A stretch of DNA of 6,664 nucleotides, taken from the NCBI GenBank assembly GCA_902772565.1, contig CACYBJ010000256.1:1-6664 (forward strand), read 5' to 3'. Each line of letters begins with the position of its first letter. Position 1 is the stretch's first letter. The DNA is from an uncultured Lachnospiraceae bacterium (GTDB lineage Bacteria > Bacillota > Clostridia > Lachnospirales > Lachnospiraceae). The notes below the pieces were generated by a model that ran no database searches, was not told the origin of the DNA, and saw nothing but the letters and a program-made list of their open reading frames with translations. Shown one piece after another: positions 1 through 5,458 of the stretch. Position numbers and translations under genes: made by a program.

Positions 1-26
1 AAACAGGGCCGGGCAATGCCCGACCC
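1..26 (-). terminator. Probable intrinsic terminator of the decarboxylase operon, cut by the window edge
   Basis: Read on the minus strand, positions 26 to 18 and 14 to 6 form a 9-bp GC-rich stem (one G-U wobble) around a 3-nt loop at 15-17. It starts about 20 nt after the oadA stop codon. The following bases on the minus strand read TGTTT before the window ends, so a T-tract is only partly visible. The location and stem strength fit termination of the five-gene operon; the truncated T-tract is the main uncertainty. Confidence 0.65.
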
Positions 27-46
27 CATGTGAAAAAAACTAACTT

Positions 47-1441
47 TTATACAGGATAGGCTGCATTTTTAACATCGGCAGATGCAACATCCACCTTCTT
101 CTGCTGTGCCTGACGGTACTTAAAGAAGTCTGTGGCAACCTGAGGGAACAGTGCATATGAAAGCACATCTTCATCCTGCTGAACCCATTCTTTGCATTCT
201 TCCTTAAGTTTCGGAAGCTGCGGCTCGATGAGATCTGCCGGACGGCAGGTAATAGGTGTGGCATCACCGATACACTTCTTCTGAACTTCCGGATTGAAAG
301 GCTTAACAGTCTGTCCGAACTCTCCCATGAGAATCTTCTTGGATTCCTTGGTAACCATCTTGTAACGCTCGCCCTGAAGTACATTAAGTACAGCCTGGGT
401 TCCTACAATCTGGGATGAAGGAGTTACAAGCGGCGGCTCACCGAAGTCCTTACGCACACGCGGTACTTCTTCCAGAACGGCCTGATATTTGTCTTCCTGA
501 TGTGCATCCTTAAGCTGGGATACGAGGTTTGAAAGCATACCGCCGGGCACCTGATACATGAGGGTATTGATGTTTACGCCGAGCACCTTAGGATTAAGAA
601 GTCCGTTCTTAAGAACCTCTTCACGATAAGGTCTGAAATAATCTCCGATTTCCTTAAGGAGTCCCATGTCAAGACCTGTGTCATACTCTGTACCCTTGAA
701 TGTCTCAACCATAACTTCCGTAGCCGGCTGGGATGTACCGAGAGCAAGAGGTGACATAGCGGTATCGATAATGTCACAGCCTGCTTCTACAGCCTTCAGG
801 TAGGTCATGGAAGCAACACCGGAGGTGTAATGTGTATGAAGCTGAATCGGAAGCTTGGAGCCTGCTTTAAGAGCTTTAACAAGTTTCTCAGCTTCGTAAG
901 GAATAAGAAGACCTGCCATGTCCTTGATACAGATGGAATCTGCACCCATCTCTTCGATTCTTCTGGCAATATCCTTCCAGTAATCCATTGTGTAGGCATC
1001 ACCCAGGGTGTAGCAAAGAGCTATCTGGGCATGACCGCCTTCTTTCTTTGTAGCCTTAACTGCTGTCTCAAGATTTCGAAGGTCGTTTAAGCAGTCAAAG
1101 ATACGGATGATATCCATACCATTGGCAATGGTTTTCTGAGTAAAGTACTCAACTACATCATCTGCATAGTGATTGTAGCCGAGAATGTTCTGGCCGCGGA
1201 AAAGCATCTGCAGCTTTGTATTCGGAAGTCCTGCTCTTAACTTGCGAAGTCTTTCCCAGGGATCTTCCTTAAGGAATCTGAGGCAGGCATCAAAGGTTGC
1301 GCCTCCCCAGCATTCGATTGAATGATATCCAACCTTATCCATCTTATCAAGAATCGGGAGCATCTCTTCAATCGGCATTCTTGTTGCTATAAGTGACTGA
1401 TGCGCATCTCTGAGCACAGTCTCTGTGATCTTAACACCCAT
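47..1441 (-). CDS. oadA: Oxaloacetate decarboxylase alpha / pyruvate carboxylase-type carboxyltransferase subunit (5S-like), lacking a biotin domain
   Basis: Cytoplasmic carboxyltransferase of 464 residues, expected to move a carboxyl group between oxaloacetate/pyruvate and carrier-bound biotin. Visible family motifs are DAHQS (12-16), WGGATFD (45-51), the CIKD lysine K173 that is carbamylated in this family, the metal-binding LHTH (H202, H204) and VPGGMLSNL (298-306). D12, K173, H202 and H204 match, with a constant offset of 5, the residues known in enterobacterial and Vibrio OadA (D17, K178, H207, H209), so the active site looks intact. Full OadA proteins are near 590 residues and end in a biotinyl domain. 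This one stops after a short K/A/D/V-rich tail (about 447-464), and the biotin domain is supplied by the separate carrier gene at 3012-3374. The ATG start has a GGAGG site (1451-1455) 9 nt upstream. It is the last gene of the operon, 53 nt after oadB. It could also be labelled pycB or a transcarboxylase 5S subunit; sequence alone does not decide the direction of reaction. Confidence 0.93.
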   Translation of the reverse strand: MGVKITETVLRDAHQSLIATRMPIEEMLPILDKMDKVGYHSIECWGGATFDACLRFLKEDPWERLRKLRAGLPNTKLQMLFRGQNILGYNHYADDVVEYFTQKTIANGMDIIRIFDCLNDLRNLETAVKATKKEGGHAQIALCYTLGDAYTMDYWKDIARRIEEMGADSICIKDMAGLLIPYEAEKLVKALKAGSKLPIQLHTHYTSGVASMTYLKAVEAGCDIIDTAMSPLALGTSQPATEVMVETFKGTEYDTGLDMGLLKEIGDYFRPYREEVLKNGLLNPKVLGVNINTLMYQVPGGMLSNLVSQLKDAHQEDKYQAVLEEVPRVRKDFGEPPLVTPSSQIVGTQAVLNVLQGERYKMVTKESKKILMGEFGQTVKPFNPEVQKKCIGDATPITCRPADLIEPQLPKLKEECKEWVQQDEDVLSYALFPQVATDFFKYRQAQQKKVDVASADVKNAAYPV

Positions 1442-1494
1442 AGTGTTTTACCTCCAAAAGTAGGGGCGTAAATGCCCGTTAGTAAACGATAGAA

Positions 1495-2973
1495 TCAGAC
1501 TCCGAATACAGCCATGAATACTCCGGCTGCAACCGCCGTTCCGATAACACCTGCAACGTTCGGTCCCATGGCATGCATGAGAAGGAAGTTGGAAGGATCT
1601 TCTTCGGAACCGACTTTCTGTGATACACGTGCTGCCATAGGTACGGCAGATACACCCGCCGAACCGATGAGAGGATTAACTCCGCCGTGGGTAATAACGC
1701 ACATGATCTTGCCAAGGATAACGCCGCCGGCAGTACCGAAGGCAAATGCGATCAGTCCGAGTCCAACGATCTTAAGTGTTGTAATCTGAAGAAATGCTTC
1801 TGCACTTGTAGTTGCACCTACGGAAGTTCCGAGAAGGATAACAACAATGTACATCATGGCATTTGAAGCTGTTTCCTGAAGCTGGCGAACAACGCCGGAC
1901 TCCTTAAAGAGGTTACCGAGCATAAGACAGCCGATAAGAGGAGCCGTATCGGGAAGGATAAGAACTACAACAACTGTTACTATTACAGGGAAAAGAATCT
2001 TCTCAAGTTTGGAAACAGGACGAAGCTGTTCCATCTTGATCTGTCTTTCCTTTTTGGTTGTAAGAAGTCGCATAATAGGCGGCTGGATAATCGGAACCAG
2101 TGACATATAAGAATAGGCTGCCACAGCGATAGGTCCCAGAAGTGCCGTCTGTCCAAGCCTGCCGGCAAGGAATATGGATGTAGGTCCGTCGGCACCGCCT
2201 ATGATGGAAACGGCTGCGGCTCCCGCATCCGAGAAACCAAAGGCAATAGCCATAAGGTAGGCTGCGAAAATACCGAGCTGTGCTGCCGCACCGAGAAGGA
2301 AACTCTTTGGATTGGCAATTAACGGACCGAAATCTGTCATGGCACCTACTCCCATGAAAATAAGACATGGAAGGATTGCCCATTCGTCAAGCTGGAAGAA
2401 ATAGAAAAGAATACCGCCGCTTGACTCTCCCATTTTCTTGTATCCGGCACCTTCTACTTCAATGTTGTTCTGAAGATTCTCATAGGATGTTCCGGTTACG
2501 TCGGAAATGGTTACTACTGCGTCTCCGTCTTCGTTATATACAACATAGTTGGTGGTAACTCCAACCTTCTCTGCGGAAATCGCATTGCTCTTTACTTTTA
2601 CTTCGTCACCATCTTCATCAAGGTAAACGATTTCATATTCGGCTTCGTCTAAAACTCCGTCCCCGTCGATATCATAAAAGATTTCGGTTTCGCCGTTGGA
2701 GTAAACCTTTATGCTTGCCACCTTGGAATCCACGGATTTGGCATCTGCATAGTAGGAATAGGTTACACTCGGTCTTGCGGAAATCGCAGGATAGAGATTT
2801 ACAAGAAGCATACCGAAGGAAATCGGTACCAGAAGCAGTGGCTCATAGCCATGCCTGATTGCAAGATAAAGGAAAACGAAGGCTACCAATATCATAACCC
2901 AGTTGCCCCAGTAAAGGGTCGCAAAGCCGGAAGCTTTGGCGAGATATACAACTGTATCGATAATATAATCCAT
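1495..2973 (-). CDS. oadB: Sodium ion-translocating decarboxylase, beta subunit, with an acidic EF-hand-containing insertion
   Basis: Integral membrane subunit that decarboxylates carboxybiotin and exports Na+. Key sites of the OadB/MmdB/GcdB family are all present: IIGGADGP with D262, NPLIGSAGVSA with N433 and S442, and HAMGPNVAGVIG near 467-478. These correspond to D203, N373 and S382 of the Klebsiella protein with almost identical spacing. Hydrophobic segments lie near 23-39, 44-65, 187-212, 225-246, 252-270, 278-303, 325-341, 370-388, 398-425 and 463-490. The basic stretch TTKKERQIK (305-313) marks a cytoplasmic loop. At 492 residues it is longer than usual (about 370-435), because about 120 residues (68-187) separate the second and third hydrophobic segments. 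That insert is strongly acidic (25 D/E against 8 K by my count) and carries an EF-hand loop at 101-112. The ATG is 6 nt from a GGAGG site (2980-2984). It lies between the biotin carrier gene (38 nt) and oadA (53 nt). The frame is intact, so the insertion is not a sequencing frameshift. Confidence 0.95.
   Translation of the reverse strand: MDYIIDTVVYLAKASGFATLYWGNWVMILVAFVFLYLAIRHGYEPLLLVPISFGMLLVNLYPAISARPSVTYSYYADAKSVDSKVASIKVYSNGETEIFYDIDGDGVLDEAEYEIVYLDEDGDEVKVKSNAISAEKVGVTTNYVVYNEDGDAVVTISDVTGTSYENLQNNIEVEGAGYKKMGESSGGILFYFFQLDEWAILPCLIFMGVGAMTDFGPLIANPKSFLLGAAAQLGIFAAYLMAIAFGFSDAGAAAVSIIGGADGPTSIFLAGRLGQTALLGPIAVAAYSYMSLVPIIQPPIMRLLTTKKERQIKMEQLRPVSKLEKILFPVIVTVVVVLILPDTAPLIGCLMLGNLFKESGVVRQLQETASNAMMYIVVILLGTSVGATTSAEAFLQITTLKIVGLGLIAFAFGTAGGVILGKIMCVITHGGVNPLIGSAGVSAVPMAARVSQKVGSEEDPSNFLLMHAMGPNVAGVIGTAVAAGVFMAVFGV
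2413..2772 (-). other. Acidic insertion domain in OadB with a canonical EF-hand-type loop
   Basis: This segment encodes residues 68-187 of OadB. DIDGDGVLDEAE (101-112; bases 2638-2673) fits the EF-hand loop exactly: D at 1, 3 and 5, G at 6, a hydrophobic residue at 8, D at 9 and E at 12. Related Y-x-x-D-G-D motifs follow at 117-123 (YLDEDGD) and 146-151 (YNEDGD), and YSNGETEI lies just before at 91-98. Between them are alternating hydrophobic stretches such as KVYS, EIVYL and NYVVY, which look like beta hairpins. No flanking EF-hand helices are obvious, so a calcium-binding beta domain of the kind seen in extracellular bacterial proteins is more likely than a calmodulin-like pair. Metal binding and location are inferred. 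The basic RH after the first membrane helix suggests the insert faces outside, but older topology models of OadB would place this loop in the cytoplasm. Confidence 0.8.
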
Positions 2974-2991
2974 TATTAACCTCCATGTTAC

Positions 2992-3005
2992 GCGCCGTTC
3001 GGCGC
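2992..3005 (-). other. GC-rich intercistronic hairpin before oadB
   Basis: On the minus strand GCGCC-GAAC-GGCGC forms a 5-bp all-GC stem with a 4-nt loop. It lies 7 nt after the biotin-carrier stop codon and 7 nt before the GGAGG site of oadB. It has no following T-tract, so it is not an intrinsic terminator. It could protect the upstream mRNA end, mark a processing site or affect oadB translation. A weaker 4-bp hairpin (1464-1477) lies in the oadB-oadA gap. Confidence 0.45.
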
Positions 3006-3011
3006 CGGCTA

Positions 3012-3374
3012 TTAGTTAAGTGATGCGATAATCTCGCCGGCTTCAAATGACTGGCCAACGGCTGCCACAGAAGCAAGTGTTCCGTCCTGAGGAGCTACGA
3101 GTTCGTTTTCCATCTTCATAGCTTCGAAAACAAGAATAACATCGCCCTTCTTAACTGCTGTGCCTACTGCAACAGGAGTCTTAAGAACCTTTCCGAGCAT
3201 TGGTGCCGGAACCTTAACCGCACCTGAGGCTGCAGATGCTTTCTTTGCGGGAGCTGCCTTCTTTGCAGGTGCTGCTGCCGCCGGTGCTGCTGCAACCGGT
3301 GCGGAAGCTACTCCGCTTTCTTCTACTGTTACTTCATAGGATGTTCCGTTTACGGTAATCGTATAATTTTTCAT
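3012..3374 (-). CDS. Biotin carrier protein (biotin/lipoyl attachment domain) of the decarboxylase
   Basis: Small soluble protein of 120 residues that carries the covalently bound biotin between the carboxyltransferases and OadB. The C-terminal half (about 52-120) is a biotinyl domain with the EAMKMEN motif at 84-90; K87 is the predicted biotinylation site, attached by biotin ligase BirA. The N-terminal about 22 residues (KNYTITVNGTSYEVTVEE) form the short beta segment common in this family. A flexible Ala/Pro/Lys linker (about 23-50) follows, with the heptad AAPAKKA repeated; it would let the domain swing between active sites. The usual APMPG turn reads APMLG (57-61), a small deviation. The ATG has an AAGGAG site (3382-3387) 7 nt upstream. 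It sits between oadG and oadB and takes the place of the biotin domain missing from OadA. It is equivalent to MmdC, GcdC or the transcarboxylase 1.3S subunit. Confidence 0.95.
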   Translation of the reverse strand: MKNYTITVNGTSYEVTVEESGVASAPVAAAPAAAAPAKKAAPAKKASAASGAVKVPAPMLGKVLKTPVAVGTAVKKGDVILVFEAMKMENELVAPQDGTLASVAAVGQSFEAGEIIASLN

Positions 3375-3411
3375 TTAGTTTCTCCTTAAACCATAATAAA
3401 GGTTAATACAA

Positions 3412-3750
3412 TCAGGCATTAAGCCATTTATTTCTGTTAACTTTTCTTATTGAGCGAATCACAAGACCGTCTTCAGGCACGTAACCGCCTTCGGCTTCTT
3501 CGTAGGCTGTAATAGCAGCTGTAATAACTGCAATCAGCTGAAGATCGTCTGTCAGGTCTTCGTCCTCTTCTGTTATTTCAGGTACGGGTTCCGGTGCTTT
3601 AACCGGTGTTTCCGGCTTCTTTACCTGCGTTTTGTTTATCAGTTTGAAACAGCTGATAATAATGCAGATAAAAATCAGTACCGTAAATACTATTCCTATT
3701 CCCAGAACGGTATTCAGTCCGGCCCTGCCCATATCTACTGCTAGTATCAT
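3412..3750 (-). CDS. oadG: Sodium pump decarboxylase gamma subunit (OadG/MmdD family)
   Basis: Small single-span membrane protein that in this family ties the soluble carboxyltransferase to the membrane subunit and stabilises the complex. From the ATG at 3750 it has 112 residues: a short N-terminus, one membrane helix (about 12-36, GLNTVLGIGIVFTVLIFICI), a Lys/Pro then Glu/Asp-rich linker (about 40-69) and a C-terminal segment LQLIAVITAAITAYEEAEG followed by a basic tail with VIRSIRKVNRNKW. This C-terminal pattern is typical of Clostridia OadG-like proteins. The His-rich zinc-binding tail of enterobacterial OadG is absent. The frame also allows a GTG one codon earlier (3753), but the AAAGGA site lies 7 nt from the ATG and only 4 nt from the GTG, so I prefer the ATG. 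It begins 14 nt after the carboxyltransferase stop codon. The family is called from layout and local motifs, as these subunits are poorly conserved. Confidence 0.88.
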   Translation of the reverse strand: MILAVDMGRAGLNTVLGIGIVFTVLIFICIIISCFKLINKTQVKKPETPVKAPEPVPEITEEDEDLTDDLQLIAVITAAITAYEEAEGGYVPEDGLVIRSIRKVNRNKWLNA

Positions 3751-3757
3751 CACAAGG

Positions 3758-3763
3758 TCCTTT
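3758..3763 (-). promoter_or_regulatory. Ribosome binding site that decides the oadG start
   Basis: AAAGGA on the minus strand lies 7 nt from the ATG at 3748-3750 and 4 nt from the adjacent in-frame GTG at 3751-3753. The spacing favours the ATG. The site sits within the last few bases after the preceding gene's stop codon, which suggests translational coupling. Confidence 0.6.
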
Positions 3764-3764
3764 C

Positions 3765-5165
3765 CTATACTGTGCTGTGCTTCTTAACAGGACGGTCTTC
3801 ACGCTTTGTATAAAGCATTTCAAAAGCATAAATGAGATACTTTCTAACTGAAGACGCCTCTATTATTCCGTCAACATATCCGCGCTTTGCAGCATTATCG
3901 GAAGCAAGAAGGCCTTCTCTGTAGGCTTTTGCTGCTTCTTCCCTGACTGCTGCCTTGTCGGAAGCCTCATCTATGGCATCTGCCGCGATAATCTGACCGG
4001 CAAGGTCTGCTGCCATAGGACCGATTTCGGAATCCGGTGTGGCATATACAAAATCGGCTCCAAGTGACTTGGAATTCATTGTAAGATAAGCGCTTCCGAA
4101 AGCCTTTCCTGCTACTACGCTTACTTTCGGAACTGTTGCTTCGGCAAATGCCGCAGCTAACGCTGCAGATGCTCTTCCCACTGTCTTTGCCTCTTCCATT
4201 GAAGATGCAAAGCCTGTTACGTTGGTAAGAACCGCTACAGGAATTGAAAATGCGTCACAGAACTTAACAAGTGATGCTGCCTTCTCGCAGCCGGCTGTGG
4301 TAAGACTCTCGGATGCATTGGCAATGATACCTGCTGTTGACCCATTGAGTTTAATGAGGGCTGTAATCATTGAATCATCGAAACCCGCTTTGATTTCAAG
4401 GACCTGACCGTTATCGGCAATTTCCTTTACTGCTGAAAGCATGTCGGATGTATCGATACCGCTGATTTCACGGTTAAGATCGTCCGTACAGGTTTCGGAA
4501 ACTTCGTCTTCATTATTGGAAGGAAGAAGGGATACAAGATCGCGGATGTGATTAAGGGATGCAACTTCGTCCTCATCCACAAAATCAACATAGCCTGCTT
4601 TCTCGGCAAATTCAGCACTTCCGGTGTCGCACTTTCCGGTATAGTTACCGTCGATGGTATCGGGAGTGTTTACAAAGAGTCTGCCTTCTTTTGTTATGAA
4701 AACAAAATCAGAAAGACCGGTAAGAAGCGCGCAACCGCCGCCGCAATTACCGTAAACTGCGGTAATCTGCGGAACAAGTCCCGAGCACATTGCCTGCTTT
4801 GCATAGATTGCGCCGAAAGCCTCAAGCGCATCGGTAGATTCGGTAAGTCTCATTCCCGCACTGTCAAGAATGCCTATTACGGGAACTCCGGTTTTCATGG
4901 CAAGATCCATGAGAGATGTGATTTTTTTGGCATGCATCTCTCCGATTGTTCCGCCCATTACCGAAACATCCTGAGCATAAACGTATACGGGTCGGTCGTT
5001 GATCAGACCGTAACCTGTGATTACGCCATCCCCGGGAGCGCCACAAGTCTTCGAATCAAAATCGGTATTTCTTTTAGTAACCAAAGAACCGATTTCAACG
5101 AAGCTGTTGTCGTCAAGCAGGGTAGCTATACGATCCCCGGCTGACAGTTTAGCTGTACTACTCAT
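3765..5165 (-). CDS. mmdA: Acyl-CoA carboxyltransferase subunit (methylmalonyl-CoA decarboxylase alpha / 12S-like), divergent
   Basis: Cytoplasmic crotonase-fold carboxyltransferase of 466 residues, expected to transfer CO2 from an acyl-CoA to biotin on the carrier. The N-terminal half has GDGVITGYGLINDRPVYVYAQD (45-66), GGTIGEMHAKKI (71-82), D101 in DSAGMRLTES, and the first oxyanion region G-N-C-G-G-G (139-144), where family members usually read GPCAGG. The C-terminal half has AEATVPKVSVV (341-351) and the second oxyanion region GKAFGSAY (353-360; usually RKAYGGAY). Two spots differ from classic MmdA/PccB: the DVPGF loop reads TNVTGF (314-319), and the usual MGPEGA segment reads IGPMAADLAG (381-390). 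It is also about 40 residues shorter than typical MmdA (about 510). The fold assignment is firm, but the substrate (methylmalonyl-, malonyl-, glutaconyl-CoA or other) is open. The ATG has a GGAGGG site (5172-5177) 6 nt upstream. It is the first gene of the operon, and no biotin carboxylase gene is present. Confidence 0.88.
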   Translation of the reverse strand: MSSTAKLSAGDRIATLLDDNSFVEIGSLVTKRNTDFDSKTCGAPGDGVITGYGLINDRPVYVYAQDVSVMGGTIGEMHAKKITSLMDLAMKTGVPVIGILDSAGMRLTESTDALEAFGAIYAKQAMCSGLVPQITAVYGNCGGGCALLTGLSDFVFITKEGRLFVNTPDTIDGNYTGKCDTGSAEFAEKAGYVDFVDEDEVASLNHIRDLVSLLPSNNEDEVSETCTDDLNREISGIDTSDMLSAVKEIADNGQVLEIKAGFDDSMITALIKLNGSTAGIIANASESLTTAGCEKAASLVKFCDAFSIPVAVLTNVTGFASSMEEAKTVGRASAALAAAFAEATVPKVSVVAGKAFGSAYLTMNSKSLGADFVYATPDSEIGPMAADLAGQIIAADAIDEASDKAAVREEAAKAYREGLLASDNAAKRGYVDGIIEASSVRKYLIYAFEMLYTKREDRPVKKHSTV

Positions 5166-5198
5166 TTATAGCCCTCCGTTAATTAATCTTTATATTCG

Positions 5199-5212
5199 CC
5201 GGCAGATGCCGG
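5199..5212 (-). other. Small hairpin in the operon leader
   Basis: CCGGC-ATCT-GCCGG on the minus strand forms a 5-bp stem with a 4-nt loop, 22 nt before the GGAGGG site of the first operon gene. There is no T-tract on this strand; on the plus strand it is followed by TTTTGTTC. I do not recognise a known riboswitch in the roughly 115-nt leader. It may simply stabilise the 5' end of the mRNA. Confidence 0.4.
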
Positions 5213-5253
5213 TTTTGTTCATTTAATGTGCAATTTGAATAAAAACAAACATG

Positions 5254-5281
5254 ATTATATGTGAAATTTAACAAAAAGCAA
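5254..5281 (-). promoter_or_regulatory. Possible second promoter of the decarboxylase operon
   Basis: A perfect TATAAT (5254-5259) lies 16 nt after TTGCTT (5276-5281) on the minus strand. The -35 hexamer matches only three consensus positions. In this AT-rich leader a chance -10 match is possible, so this is weaker than the upstream promoter at 5289-5317. Confidence 0.4.
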
Positions 5282-5288
5282 CAAATAC

Positions 5289-5317
5289 ATTATAACCTTT
5301 TATGTACTCAAACTCAA
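5289..5317 (-). promoter_or_regulatory. Main sigma-70/SigA-type promoter of the decarboxylase operon
   Basis: On the minus strand TTGAGT (5312-5317) and TATAAT (5289-5294) are separated by exactly 17 nt, close to the ideal vegetative promoter. Transcription should start near 5282, giving a leader of about 115 nt before the ATG at 5165. TTGAGT occurs twice in direct succession (5312-5317 and 5306-5311), but only the first has correct spacing. The promoter lies just downstream of the terminator of the lipoprotein gene, which supports an independent transcription unit. No operator palindrome is evident. Confidence 0.75.
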
Positions 5318-5400
5318 CAGTAAAACGTATGTTTTTACACTGTTTCACCTCTCTAAAACCCTCTTAAACAGAAGCGATACAATGAATATTACAGGTATTT

Positions 5401-5447
5401 AAAAAATACAATAAAAATACCTCCTTCCCGGCATGGGGAAGGAGGTA
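5401..5447 (-). terminator. Intrinsic terminator of the leucine-rich-repeat lipoprotein gene
   Basis: On the minus strand a perfect 12-bp stem (5436-5447 pairing with 5418-5429) encloses a 6-nt loop and is followed at once by a T-rich tract (TTTTTATTGTATTTTTT, the A-rich 5401-5417 on the plus strand). It starts 11 nt after the stop codon of the lipoprotein gene. It separates that gene from the decarboxylase operon. Confidence 0.93.
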
Positions 5448-5458
5448 GTGAAATGCCA

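Noticed and set aside
2003..2383. A 126-codon minus-strand frame overlapping oadB out of frame
   Set aside because: The oadB frame carries the conserved Na+ site motifs through this stretch, while the alternative frame gives a Ser/Arg/Cys-rich peptide without motifs.
2413..2772. Extra segment in oadB as a frameshift, assembly error or inserted mobile element
   Set aside because: The reading frame is continuous, there are no flanking direct or inverted repeats that I can see, and the encoded segment has ordered protein-like motifs.
3225..3303. Repetitive GCT/GCA-rich stretch suggestive of a DNA repeat
   Set aside because: It encodes the Ala/Pro/Lys swinging linker of the biotin carrier, a normal feature of this family, rather than an independent repeat element.
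4548..5144. A long plus-strand open frame (198 codons) opposite the acyl-CoA carboxyltransferase gene
   Set aside because: It lies entirely antisense to a gene with strong family motifs, has no recognisable domain or convincing ribosome site, and looks like a by-product of the codon use of the real gene.
5166..5282. Possible riboswitch in the operon leader
   Set aside because: The leader is AT-rich with only one 5-bp hairpin. I could not match it to a known riboswitch core or to an anti-terminator/terminator pair.
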